Assembly (NCBI GenBank): GCA_023138975.1 | Contig: JAGLON010000015.1 | Coordinates: forward strand, 1-64,000 | DNA length: 64,000 nucleotides | Reading direction: 5' to 3' | Source of the DNA: Candidatus Zixiibacteriota bacterium | GTDB lineage: Bacteria; Zixibacteria; MSB-5A5; GN15; JAAZOE01 | Part shown: piece by piece, positions 29,257-38,014 of the stretch | How positions within the stretch are numbered: position 1 is the first letter of the stretch | Layout of the letters: each line of letters opens with the position of its first letter | Notes under the pieces: model-generated | The model's input: the letters and a program-made list of their open reading frames with translations, nothing else | What the model was told of the DNA's origin: nothing | Databases searched by the model: none | Made by a program: the position numbers and the translations under genes

Positions 29257-30240
29257 ATGAATACTTTTTATAATTCAGGCGGACGGTTCTTTATTGTGTC
29301 GTTTGCCGAAGATACTCCGACCGATGAAGCGCTGCATTTTATTGAGGATAATAAAATTGCCGGAGTAATACTGTTTGCCAATCACTGTCGAGACAGCAAA
29401 AGCTTAAAACACTGGCTGGCGGATTTGAAAAAATCGGTCCATCGACCATTTATTGTTGCGGTTGATCAAGAGGGCGGCCGGGTTCGACGTTTCCGGAGAA
29501 ATTTCCCTTTGCTGGAGTCGCCTCGCTACTATGGTTACCACGACCGCATAGATGAATACCGCTCTGATTTAGCCCGTACTTGTGAAAAACTGTATGAGAT
29601 TGGCATTAATCTCAATCTTGCTCCCACTCTGGATTTATTTGATTCCGGTGAAAAGCATGTACTGGATACCCGCACTTTTTCCGATGACGTCAACACAGTG
29701 ATAAAGTTCGCCGAGATTACGATGAGTATTCATCACGAGCAGGGGCTTTGCTGCTGTGCCAAACATTTTCCAGGGCTGGGGCGCACGACCGGAGATCCGC
29801 ATCAGGTTTTGTCCGCAGCCGATTTGACAGAAAAGGATTTCTTTGACCGGGAACTGAAGCCATATGGGGAGATGGTAAAAAGTGGCATAGAATCGGTTAT
29901 GGTTACCCATATTTCACTTCCCAAAATCGATGATGCTCCTTCATTGATTTCATCTCGTATCATCTCCGGATGGCTAAAGGATGAACTTGGTTTTAAAGGG
30001 GCGGTTATTACCGATGATTTGCTGATGGAGGGGGCCGGACAGATTGATCCGACGCCGTCTTTGGCGGGGAAATCATTTAATGCCGGGGCTGATTTCCTGC
30101 TGTTTGGTCAAAAGCTGAAAAAGGCGGATGAAATGCTCGAAAGATTCTCGCAGATGATCGAAGAAAATTTGATATCGGGCGATAGATTGGCTGATGCGAA
30201 ATCAAGGACTGATGTATTTTTGAAGCTCCTGCAAAATTGA
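29257..30240 (+). CDS. nagZ: Glycoside hydrolase family 3, NagZ-like beta-N-acetylglucosaminidase
   Basis: Releases GlcNAc from GlcNAc-anhydroMurNAc during peptidoglycan recycling. A single GH3 TIM barrel of 327 residues is the usual length of NagZ, with no C-terminal domain. Motifs: VDQEGGRVRR (69-78), KHFPGLGRTTGDPH (169-182) with Asp180-His182 as the catalytic dyad of NagZ, and ITDDLLMEGA with nucleophile Asp253. No signal peptide, so the enzyme is cytoplasmic as expected. It starts 42 bp after the GGDEF gene and is followed by anmK, which acts on its product. Other GH3 specificities are possible, but the loop dyad and the neighbour favour NagZ. Confidence 0.85.
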   Translation: MNTFYNSGGRFFIVSFAEDTPTDEALHFIEDNKIAGVILFANHCRDSKSLKHWLADLKKSVHRPFIVAVDQEGGRVRRFRRNFPLLESPRYYGYHDRIDEYRSDLARTCEKLYEIGINLNLAPTLDLFDSGEKHVLDTRTFSDDVNTVIKFAEITMSIHHEQGLCCCAKHFPGLGRTTGDPHQVLSAADLTEKDFFDRELKPYGEMVKSGIESVMVTHISLPKIDDAPSLISSRIISGWLKDELGFKGAVITDDLLMEGAGQIDPTPSLAGKSFNAGADFLLFGQKLKKADEMLERFSQMIEENLISGDRLADAKSRTDVFLKLLQN

Positions 30241-30341
30241 CTCGAAAATAAACTTGTGTAGAAGGCGAAATGTCTTAATCTTATTCAAGAGGCATCGGAG
30301 AAAACGAAACACTTTTTAAGCTGGTAGAGCTCGGAGTACGG

Positions 30342-31511
30342 ATGCTTAAGCGATTGCTATCTAAAAAACAGTTGTATATTCTGGGTATAAATTCCGGCAC
30401 CTCAGCCGATGGTATTGATCTGGCTATAGTAAAACTCTCCCGAATCGGAAAAACGATAAAATCAGAGTTCATCACTGGTGAAATTGCAAGCTATACCGGA
30501 AAAGTTAAAAAAGAGCTTGAGTCTCTTATTACCGCGGAAAATTTATCAGATGAAATTCTTGCTCGATATGATATTGCTTTCGGTAAGTATCTGGGGAAGA
30601 TAGCATCAACGTTTGCGAGTAAACAAGAATACAGTATAGACCTCGTTGCTTCTCATGGACAGACCATTGGACATTATCCTAAAAAGAAATCACTGTTAGG
30701 TTATAAAACAGGCGCAACTATGCAAATTGGCGACGGTAACGCCATTGCCTGTGAATCAGGACTGCCAATCGTGTCGGATTTCCGGAGGACCGATATTGCT
30801 CTCGGCGGTGAGGGTGCTCCATTAACGCCACATGTTAATCAAATCCTTTTTAGTCATAAGACGAAAAGACGGATAATCGTTAATATCGGCGGTATCGCGA
30901 ATTATAGTTACCTTGCGACCGGAAGGGATATGTCAAAGATAAGCGGGGCCGATTGCGGACCAGGAAATACACTTATTGATATCGCCATGTTTTTGCTTTA
31001 TAAGAAACCATTTGACAAAGATGGTAAAATCGCTCGAACTGGAAATGTCATTCCTGCCATCGTATCAGAAATATCTCGGATAAACAGGCGAAAGAACAAA
31101 TCGACCGGGCGAGAGCTGTTTTCAAGTGCGTTTGTGGCGAGGTTATTGAAGAAACATGCCGAATGTTCCAGGGCTGATATCATCGCGTCGCTGACCGAAG
31201 CTACAGTGCGAGAAATGTTTGTTTCGATTAAAAAACATCTAAAGCCAAACCCGGACGGTGTTTTTCTGACAGGCGGAGGACGGCGCAATCTGGTTATAGT
31301 AGAGCAATTAGGTCGTCTATGCGACCCGGTTAGGGTGTTACCTATTGAAGCTCTTGGCTATGACGGCGATTTGGTTGAGGCGGTCAGTTTTGCGGTGCTG
31401 GGCGGATGTTATGTGTACGAAATTCCATCGACACTTTCGAATGTGACTGGAGCGCGAATGGGCGGGATTGCCGGAAAATTATCACTTCCCGCACAGGTGA
31501 ATGCGAAATAA
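30342..31511 (+). CDS. anmK: Anhydro-N-acetylmuramic acid kinase
   Basis: Opens 1,6-anhydroMurNAc and phosphorylates it with ATP to MurNAc-6-phosphate, the step after NagZ. Family signatures are clear: NSGTSADGIDLAIV (17-30; ATP-binding GTS.DG.D), ASHGQTIGHYP, DFRRTDIALGGEGAPL, VNIGGIAN, DCGPGN with catalytic Asp204, and the C-terminal LTGGGRRN. The length of 389 is normal. GGAG lies 7 bp before the ATG. It is flanked by nagZ and a SpoIID-like lytic enzyme in the same direction, with gaps of 101 and 52 bp, suggesting an operon. No MurQ etherase was seen in the window. Confidence 0.95.
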   Translation: MLKRLLSKKQLYILGINSGTSADGIDLAIVKLSRIGKTIKSEFITGEIASYTGKVKKELESLITAENLSDEILARYDIAFGKYLGKIASTFASKQEYSIDLVASHGQTIGHYPKKKSLLGYKTGATMQIGDGNAIACESGLPIVSDFRRTDIALGGEGAPLTPHVNQILFSHKTKRRIIVNIGGIANYSYLATGRDMSKISGADCGPGNTLIDIAMFLLYKKPFDKDGKIARTGNVIPAIVSEISRINRRKNKSTGRELFSSAFVARLLKKHAECSRADIIASLTEATVREMFVSIKKHLKPNPDGVFLTGGGRRNLVIVEQLGRLCDPVRVLPIEALGYDGDLVEAVSFAVLGGCYVYEIPSTLSNVTGARMGGIAGKLSLPAQVNAK

Positions 31512-31563
31512 TAACTCATTATGACTCAAACGTTTTGATGAAAAGCCGATAGAGATAGTAAAT

Positions 31564-32832
31564 ATGAATATAGATCGAATAAAGACAAATCTGGCAAAGT
31601 TTTCCGGGGTCATATTTTTTATCCTATTAATTTGGGGATGTGGAAGAGTTCCTCGTGTAGATGAGGGAATACCTCCGGCCAGCCGTCTGCCTTTTGTGCG
31701 GGTGCTTCTCGATGAAACATCTGTGAAGCATAAGATTCATGCCGAAGGCGGCGAGATAGCAATTGACTGCTACAAAGGCACAAAAAGGAATTCATATTAT
31801 TCCCGAAAGCCAATGATTATACAAGGCGAAGATTCACGTTTGGGATTATATGACGGGTCCGGTCACAGTCTTGATTATGGTTTCGACCGCATCGTCGTTT
31901 CTCCTCGAGGCAAGAAAAAGTTTCTATCAACAAATAAGAAAAAATATCGCGGGCTGTTTGAGTTTACATCATCTTCGGGTCAGGCCAAGCTGGTCAATAT
32001 TGTGTATGTCGAAGACTACCTCTATGGAGTGGTTCCGCTTGAAATCGGTCCGACTCCCGATAATCAGATTGAATCGGTAAAAGCTCAGGCGGTTGCTGCT
32101 CGCACTTATGCCATGTCTCATCTGGGTCAGTATGGAGGGGCGGCCGGGTATGATCTGCGGTCTGATGTGATGGATCAGGTGTATGAAGGACTGTCGGTCG
32201 AGAATGAAAAATTCAACGAAGCCATTCGCGCCACTAAAGGGATGGTTGCCATTTATAATGATGTTATGATTGATGCCTATTATCATTCTACCTGCGGCGG
32301 TACGACCGATGATATCGAGGATGTCTGGGATAAGGATGCCAAGCCGTATCTGCGCATGGTACACGACGATGACGCTTGTCAGATTTCGAAATACTTCACT
32401 TGGAAAGAGTACTTTACGGGTGAGCAGTTATCGCTGAGAATCGAGCAGTATCTTTCCCGTGAGCGAGGTCAGGACATCCGCATCGGTAAGCTGGTCGATA
32501 TTCGTATCAACAGCCGTACTCCGGGCGGGCGTATTGCGTCGATTACGTTTGAAACAACGATGGGCCGTTATTCATTCGAGCGTGAGATAGTCCGCTGGGT
32601 GGTTAAACGGAGCGACAATACTAAATCAATTCTTCGTTCGGCGAATTTTACTCTGGATATAAAGAAAAACAACAAGGGCGAGATAACTCAGGTGACTTTC
32701 GATGGTCATGGCTATGGTCATGGAGTAGGGATGTGTCAGATGGGAGCCAAGGGATTGGCTGGCAGAGGCATTGCTTACGATTCGATTCTGTCGCTTTATT
32801 ATCAGGGCACCGAGCTGAAACGGCTGTACTGA
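31564..32832 (+). CDS. SpoIID/LytB-domain peptidoglycan lytic protein, lipoprotein
   Basis: SpoIID-type enzymes are lytic transglycosylases acting on peptide-free glycan strands and leaving 1,6-anhydroMurNAc ends. The N-terminal segment ends in a lipobox with Cys26 (LLIWGCG). The SpoIID domain (~130-420) shows VEDYLYGVVPLEIG with candidate catalytic Glu160, QAVAARTYA, STCGGTT and the final HGYGHGVGMCQMGAKG motif. The family is best known from sporulation, but single-domain lipoproteins occur in non-sporulating phyla. Placed after nagZ and anmK, its product would feed their pathway. The following 319 bp are non-coding. Confidence 0.9.
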   Translation: MNIDRIKTNLAKFSGVIFFILLIWGCGRVPRVDEGIPPASRLPFVRVLLDETSVKHKIHAEGGEIAIDCYKGTKRNSYYSRKPMIIQGEDSRLGLYDGSGHSLDYGFDRIVVSPRGKKKFLSTNKKKYRGLFEFTSSSGQAKLVNIVYVEDYLYGVVPLEIGPTPDNQIESVKAQAVAARTYAMSHLGQYGGAAGYDLRSDVMDQVYEGLSVENEKFNEAIRATKGMVAIYNDVMIDAYYHSTCGGTTDDIEDVWDKDAKPYLRMVHDDDACQISKYFTWKEYFTGEQLSLRIEQYLSRERGQDIRIGKLVDIRINSRTPGGRIASITFETTMGRYSFEREIVRWVVKRSDNTKSILRSANFTLDIKKNNKGEITQVTFDGHGYGHGVGMCQMGAKGLAGRGIAYDSILSLYYQGTELKRLY

Positions 32833-33151
32833 GCAGGCGTAATCTGTTTTTATATCTTTCGGGCGAGTACTTAACACTTGCTCATATTTTACCCCTAATT
32901 AGGCTAATTTATAGACATTTGGCAGACAAACCGATTATGTCATACCCGTGAAAACAGGTATCCAGAGTGGAGTTCGGTCAATCTCCGAATGGACCCCTGC
33001 TTTCGCAGGGGAGACACACTAAGTGCAAACCCCAATAGGTCCACCCGTTAGGGAAGAGTACTTCGCACTATGCTTAGAATTCAGAACTGGCGGTAGTAGC
33101 CATTTTTCATTAAATTACATTTACTGATTACTAAAAAGCGTTGAGGATATT
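32833..33151 (+). other. Intergenic region with a REP-like element
   Basis: No ORF of note. The main content is the palindromic element at 32939-33014, described separately. I saw no clear terminator for the SpoIID gene and no clear promoter for the ferredoxin gene. Confidence 0.5.
32939..33014. repeat. REP/MITE-like palindromic element
   Basis: The 76-bp segment starts TGTCATACCCGTGAAAACAG and ends GCAGGGGAGACA. Its ends are related inverted repeats (TGTCATACCC against TGTCTCCCC on the opposite strand). It contains the stem CCCCTGC-TTTC-GCAGGGG (32994-33011). This is the form of the dispersed intergenic elements written GTCATTCCCGCGAAAGCGGGAATCC in many genomes. Only one copy is in the window. 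Confidence 0.6.
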
Positions 33152-34204
33152 ATGAGTGAAGATGTTTATGCAAAACTGGCGGTGGCGCTGGATCACCTGC
33201 CCAACGGGTTTCCAAGGACGCCTTCAAACGTCGAGCTAAAATTACTGAGGCGCATATTCTCAACAGATGAGGCTCTAATAGCCTCGCATTTGACCGCCAA
33301 GATGAAGCCGATCGATGATATTTCAAGCAGTACCGGCTTGGAACCCTCAGATGTCAAACGGCAATTGTATGCGATGGCCAAACGGGAGTTGGTGTGGTAT
33401 TCACAGACTGAAGAGGGGATGGTCTTTCGGCTGGCGCCGTTTGTCGTCGGTATTTTTGAAGCTCAGTTGAATAACATGGATCCGGAACTGGCGCAGTTGT
33501 GTGAGGATTATCTCGCCGATGGAGGCGCTGCCGGAATCATGAAGTATGATCCGGCTCTGCACCGGGTTGTGCCGGCCCAGAATTCAATCAATGCTCAATG
33601 GGTTATGCCTTATGATGATATCAAGGAGATACTGCTTAAGGCTAATTCATTTACCGTCCGTGATTGTATCTGTCGAGTGCAACGTGATCAACTGGGTAAG
33701 GCGTGTGACGCTCCGAAGCACAATTGCCTGATTTTTAATATGAGGAAAACTCCGACAGGGTACACATCGTTGGCTCAAGAGCAGGCTCTGAAACTACTGG
33801 ATGAGGCCGAAGAGGCCGGGCTGGTGCATACCGTCAGCAACGTCGTCAAGGGTGTCGGATATATTTGTAACTGCTGCGGCTGTTGCTGTGCGATTTTGCG
33901 CGGGATTACCGAATGGGGTCTTGATAAGTCAGTGGCGTTTGCCAACTACTATGCGGTGATTGATGAAAGCAAGTGCGAGGACTGCGGTATATGTATTGAT
34001 CGTTGTCAGGTGAAGGCGATTGAGTCGGTCGATATGGCTTCGAAGGTTATTAGAGAAAAATGTATCGGTTGCGGTCTTTGTATTGGTACTTGTCCCGAAG
34101 AAGCGATTGAGTTGAAGCTTAAACCGGAGTCGGAAATTGTTGTTCCTCCGGAAGATTTCTCGGTGTGGGAAGATAATCGCTTGAAAAGCCGGGGGATGGA
34201 GTGA
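33152..34204 (+). CDS. Winged-helix / Cys-rich / double [4Fe-4S] ferredoxin-domain protein
   Basis: Residues ~20-105 look like a winged-helix domain (VELKLLRRIFSTDEALIASH, then ...EPSDVKRQLYAMAKRELVWY). The middle has two Cys-rich patches (DCICRVQRDQLGKACD and CNCCGCCC). The C-terminus has two ferredoxin motifs, CEDCGICIDRCQVKAIE and CIGCGLCIGTCPEEAIEL, each able to hold a [4Fe-4S] cluster. No signal peptide or membrane segment. It could be a redox-responsive regulator or an electron-transfer subunit. The partner is unknown and neighbours do not help: it is followed by convergent surface polysaccharide genes. The architecture is clear, the function is not. Confidence 0.8.
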   Translation: MSEDVYAKLAVALDHLPNGFPRTPSNVELKLLRRIFSTDEALIASHLTAKMKPIDDISSSTGLEPSDVKRQLYAMAKRELVWYSQTEEGMVFRLAPFVVGIFEAQLNNMDPELAQLCEDYLADGGAAGIMKYDPALHRVVPAQNSINAQWVMPYDDIKEILLKANSFTVRDCICRVQRDQLGKACDAPKHNCLIFNMRKTPTGYTSLAQEQALKLLDEAEEAGLVHTVSNVVKGVGYICNCCGCCCAILRGITEWGLDKSVAFANYYAVIDESKCEDCGICIDRCQVKAIESVDMASKVIREKCIGCGLCIGTCPEEAIELKLKPESEIVVPPEDFSVWEDNRLKSRGME

Positions 34205-34276
34205 TGTGACATTAGCATTTTCGTCGAATCCTCAGGTTATAGTACGCACGCAGGCCTCGGCGAAGTTGGGAGTAAT

Positions 34277-34309
34277 ACCTATGTCGAAACCGCAGGGGTT
34301 TCGACCTAC
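34277..34309. repeat. Palindromic intergenic hairpin, probably dispersed repeat
   Basis: A perfect 9-bp stem GTCGAAACC / GGTTTCGAC (34283-34291 with 34297-34305) with loop GCAGG lies between two convergent genes. No T-tract follows on either strand, so it is not a standard terminator, though it may stop transcription or be a dispersed repeat. Confidence 0.45.
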
Positions 34310-34326
34310 TTTCTTGAGTAAAAGAA

Positions 34327-35859
34327 TTAATCCGACAAGTCCAAACCGGTGAAGCCGAGCCAAGTCAGGGAAATATCGAAGTAGCCGGTCGTTTTTGTCA
34401 CGCCCTCAATATTGCTGAAGTTTTTTATGTCTCCCATCCCGGCATCAAGCGAAATAAACATGTGATTCTTAGTATAGGTACTGAAGGGCAGATAACCCTT
34501 GGCGCGAATGGCCGCGAGCTTTGACTTCTCCACAACTCCGGTAGGGAACGGCTCAGTGTAATCATCGACAGTTGTCCAGGGTTCATCCCATGAATTGTAT
34601 ATTGAACCTTCGCCGTGCCGGCGATAGGCCAGTTCTATTTCGGCGTAGAAAGTTTTATTGGGCCAGAAACGGAAAGTAACTGACATCGAATCGGCATCGG
34701 GGCCAAGTGGATGACCAATGAGATTGTTACGGAACAGATATCGATTGCGAGGTTCTCTTTGATGGTAGGTGCGGTTGGAGATTCGCACGTACTCGGTTTT
34801 GATGTCCGGGATTAAAGTTCCTATTATCCCAATCTTTACAAATCCGAGCATGAGTCCGATCTCATTCGGTTCGTTATCACCGCGGGAGGCATCATCAATT
34901 TGAAAATCATCGACCAACAGTTGTCCGTAAATGGATGTACCTTTTCCCAACAGAGCCGTGAAATCTCCGCCGAGAATAGTATTGTCGTCTTGATCTTCGT
35001 TCAACTGCGCCGAATGGAAGAACTGGAGCGGGTTCAAATAATACAGTTCCGGAGGGCGACCTTCACCGCCGTAGAGAACGGTTTCAAACAGACCAATTCG
35101 TAGTCTTTGGTGCAGTTTAATATCGACACGATGACCGGCCAGATAGCGATTATCCTTAAAAGTTGCATTCGGGAACCGGAGAGAATCTATGGCATCCGGG
35201 TTACTTCCGTCGAGACGAGCGAATATGAAATTGAATGAGAAACGTCCTTGATAATAACCGGCTGAGAATAAATCCATCGGTTCTGCGGTTTCGGAAATTA
35301 GCAGGTTAATCCGTTGCGGACCCCAGAACATCCTGGTCCGGCCCAAGGCGGATATGAATTTTCCTTTATGGAACAGCAGTAATGATGTTTCGAGATTACC
35401 GGCCAGCCCGCGGTATTTTTTTCCAGTATAATCAGGGTCGAGCGCTTTGGCTCGATCAAGGGTGAAGAATGAAACAGCGCTTATGTATTGGCTTGGCTTA
35501 TATACAAACCCGGCTGATATCCATGGGATATCATTACCGCTTTTATTTTTCTCAGTATAATATCTTTCCGTAGCCAATACAAACAGGTTGGCGTGGGCGT
35601 TTTTTCGTACATCAAAAATAGAAAAGGTTGGGGGGAGATTGTCACCCAGAATTTTTCGGCTGATAGCAGTTGTGAATGGGCCGACTGGAGGCAACTGAGC
35701 AAAATCCTGTGCCGAGACTCCGCTTCGATACATTAAGTCATAATTAAAAGACAGAGGACTGTGGCCCAAAGGAGAAACTGTTCCGTTGCTTCCCTGTATC
35801 GTAGACGCAAGAACAAGCAACAGGAACATTAGACCGAAATGTAAGAGTCCTATTCTCAT
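34327..35859 (-). CDS. Wzi-like outer-membrane capsule assembly barrel
   Basis: Signal peptide ~1-23 (LMFLLLVLASTIQG), then a long beta-barrel with aromatic-ended strands. Features of the capsule assembly Wzi family: ALGRTRMFWGPQRINLLISE, then SAGYYQGRFSFNFIFARLDG, and NRYLAGHRVDIKL...LYYLNPLQFFHS. Wzi proteins sit in the outer membrane and help attach or organise exported capsule at the surface. It is the last gene of the 25-kb minus-strand polysaccharide locus, 78 bp after the initiating transferase. The length of 510 matches Bacteroidetes-type Wzi homologues. No good Shine-Dalgarno precedes the ATG. A generic barrel is the alternative. Confidence 0.8.
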   Translation of the reverse strand: MRIGLLHFGLMFLLLVLASTIQGSNGTVSPLGHSPLSFNYDLMYRSGVSAQDFAQLPPVGPFTTAISRKILGDNLPPTFSIFDVRKNAHANLFVLATERYYTEKNKSGNDIPWISAGFVYKPSQYISAVSFFTLDRAKALDPDYTGKKYRGLAGNLETSLLLFHKGKFISALGRTRMFWGPQRINLLISETAEPMDLFSAGYYQGRFSFNFIFARLDGSNPDAIDSLRFPNATFKDNRYLAGHRVDIKLHQRLRIGLFETVLYGGEGRPPELYYLNPLQFFHSAQLNEDQDDNTILGGDFTALLGKGTSIYGQLLVDDFQIDDASRGDNEPNEIGLMLGFVKIGIIGTLIPDIKTEYVRISNRTYHQREPRNRYLFRNNLIGHPLGPDADSMSVTFRFWPNKTFYAEIELAYRRHGEGSIYNSWDEPWTTVDDYTEPFPTGVVEKSKLAAIRAKGYLPFSTYTKNHMFISLDAGMGDIKNFSNIEGVTKTTGYFDISLTWLGFTGLDLSD

Positions 35860-35937
35860 AATAAATTTGTGTCGGGCTGTCGTTTCAATAAAAAGCCCGA
35901 CAGTATATGCGACGTCCTTGTCGCCGTTTGTTACTTT

Positions 35938-37326
35938 CTACGAAGCACCGTTGCCTTTCAAGACAGTCGGTACTGTTTTCGCTAAAATCTTTGTATCGAG
36001 CCAGAGTGACCAGTTGTCGATATATTCCAGATCCAGTTTCATCCAGTCCTCAAAATCGATATCGTTGCGGCCATTGATCTGCCACAGGCAAGTGAGTCCC
36101 GGCTTGACAGCTAATTTGCGCCGTTGCCAGCGGTCATATTTCATGACTTCTTTTGGAAGCGGCGGACGAGGTCCGACCAATGACATATCACCTTTGAGGA
36201 TGTTAATAAACTGCGGGAGTTCATCAATAGATGTTTTGCGCAGGAATGAGCCGACCCGGGTAACACGAGGGTCTCGGGTCATTTTGAATACCGGCCCGGA
36301 CATCTCATTCTTGTGCTCAAGGTGTTTCTTTAGTTCCTCGGCATTTTTCACCATTGTGCGGAATTTATAAATCGTAAACGGTTTACCGTTTTTACCGCTT
36401 CTTGTTTGTTTGAAAAATACTGGGCCGCCATCTTCGAATTTGATGGCTATAGCAGCCGCCAGTCCAACCGGAATAGAAACCAGAGTTCCAACGATGCCGC
36501 CGAGCCAGTCGATAGCATTCTTCATAGTTAGCTGCACTGCCGCGGTTGGTTCTGATGAATAAACGACTGCCGGGAAGTCCAGGAAGTTTGTCGATGATGC
36601 TTTTGAAATCGGATGGTAATAAAAATCGGACATGAAACAGACGGTGACACCCATTTCCTCGCCGATAGCGAAGGCATGGCGAGATAACGCTAAATCACCG
36701 TTTTCGACCGCAATAATGATATAGTCAACTTGGTTCATGCTGATTGTCTTGGCAAGGCCATCCGGGTGACCGATTAATGGAATGTCGCGATATCTCCACA
36801 GCCCGGTTCTTTTATAGTCGAGGAATCCAAGAATGTGTAATCCCCAATGGCGATTATCCTCGATCTTATCGGTGATATCTTTAGCGCGTTCCCCAGTTCC
36901 GATAATCAGCATATTGCGGTTTGATTTGCCTCTTATTCGGTAAGTGCTAAGAAATATCGAAAGACTGAAACGGAACAGCACTAGCAGCGCACCATTGATA
37001 GCAAAAAATGTGAACACAACTTCATTCGGTAGAGCGATATCCGCAAAGAACAGAATTGCTACAAACGCGAGTCCCGCCCGGCTTATAGACCACAGTAGTT
37101 CTCCGAAAATTTTCGTGCGGGATTTCATGCGATAAAAATATGATCCTGCTGGACCATACAATGAAATTGCCCAGATAATTATTGTAAGTGAGTAGATGAG
37201 TCCGATAACATGTGAATTAATGGCCGGTTTGAAATACCAAAATGTCGCCGATAGAGCGACAGAGGTTAGTATCAGATCGCCCAAGAGGTTGAGTCTTCTC
37301 CAGAGATTTTGTTTATCTCTTAGCAT
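35938..37326 (-). CDS. Polyprenyl-phosphate sugar-phosphate transferase (WbaP/WcaJ type)
   Basis: Starts polysaccharide synthesis by moving a sugar-1-phosphate from a nucleotide sugar to undecaprenyl phosphate in the inner membrane. Four N-terminal hydrophobic segments (~10-110) precede a nucleotide-binding-like soluble part (~120-260; NMLIIGTGERAKDI) and a further membrane hairpin (~270-300). The C-terminal bacterial sugar transferase domain (~300-462) has FKQTRSGKNGKPFTIYKFRT, RDPRVTRVGSFLRKTSIDEL, DMSLVGPRPP and KPGLTCLWQINGRN. GGGAGG lies 8 bp before the ATG. The sugar transferred cannot be read from sequence. It is near the distal end of the locus, upstream of the Wzi-like gene. Confidence 0.95.
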   Translation of the reverse strand: MLRDKQNLWRRLNLLGDLILTSVALSATFWYFKPAINSHVIGLIYSLTIIIWAISLYGPAGSYFYRMKSRTKIFGELLWSISRAGLAFVAILFFADIALPNEVVFTFFAINGALLVLFRFSLSIFLSTYRIRGKSNRNMLIIGTGERAKDITDKIEDNRHWGLHILGFLDYKRTGLWRYRDIPLIGHPDGLAKTISMNQVDYIIIAVENGDLALSRHAFAIGEEMGVTVCFMSDFYYHPISKASSTNFLDFPAVVYSSEPTAAVQLTMKNAIDWLGGIVGTLVSIPVGLAAAIAIKFEDGGPVFFKQTRSGKNGKPFTIYKFRTMVKNAEELKKHLEHKNEMSGPVFKMTRDPRVTRVGSFLRKTSIDELPQFINILKGDMSLVGPRPPLPKEVMKYDRWQRRKLAVKPGLTCLWQINGRNDIDFEDWMKLDLEYIDNWSLWLDTKILAKTVPTVLKGNGAS

Positions 37327-37516
37327 TTTCAGCGCCTCCCATAGTATTGCCGCCGGAAGCGTTTATTCTTTTTCATATTACATAAATTAGAACGCGCTAT
37401 CATTTCTCCCCCTAATCCCAAAAACAATTGACTTTGCCTATTAAGATTTTCAAAATGGATACCGTTTTCATTATATCGGCTGATTCACGGATAATTTTAT
37501 CAGCATTCATCGTTAT

Positions 37517-38014
37517 CTATATCCCTACATACATTTCAAAGAAAGTGTCGATCCGCCTGAGTATTGATTGCACATCAAGAATTGTTAGGTTATGATTACA
37601 GGCTATGCAAAAAGTGTCGATGTCGTTGTTATTCAAGTCATTATGGGCGTCGAATTGCGTTTTAGTTAATGACATTTCCGGTTGGTGGGCAAAGGTGAAT
37701 TCTGCCATTGTTTCCAAGCCACTGCGATGCAGGAATCTCCGAAATTCTGACGCTGTAAAAGATGAATTGGGTATAACCTTTATAGTGTAGGCCAGGTAGA
37801 GCGCATTGTCCGCATAAGGCGGTGTCTCAATGAACTGAGCATAGCGGCTCAGATGAAAATTGAGAAATTTGACGTTTTCCCGGGCGGAACTGACTATTTT
37901 TTCAACAATTTTTTCATTTCCTTTTGAAACCGGAGCAGAAAATGCCGAAATCGGTATCTCCCGGTCATACTGAATCTGGTTAGCTATATTACAATTTTGC
38001 CTTATCTGTCTCAC
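37517..38014 (-). CDS. Stand-alone C-terminal domain of a DegT/DnrJ-type aminotransferase
   Basis: The 165 residues align by eye with the last third of sugar aminotransferases of the DegT/RfbH group: ENVKFLNFHLSRY (start of small domain), YLAYTIKV...FTASEFRRFLHRSGLET, and DTFCIACNHNLTILDVQSIL. The PLP-binding domain with the Schiff-base Lys is missing, so it cannot be an aminotransferase on its own. The GTG start overlaps the stop of the Gmd-like gene (GTGA), so it appears translationally coupled rather than drifting debris. It may be a decayed remnant kept in frame, or a binding or regulatory domain for its neighbour. Homology is moderate; function is unknown. Confidence 0.6.
   Translation of the reverse strand: MRQIRQNCNIANQIQYDREIPISAFSAPVSKGNEKIVEKIVSSARENVKFLNFHLSRYAQFIETPPYADNALYLAYTIKVIPNSSFTASEFRRFLHRSGLETMAEFTFAHQPEMSLTKTQFDAHNDLNNNDIDTFCIACNHNLTILDVQSILRRIDTFFEMYVGI

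Noticed and set aside
34283..34305. Bidirectional terminator between the ferredoxin and Wzi-like genes
   Set aside because: A stem is present but no T-run follows on either side; kept only as a palindromic repeat.
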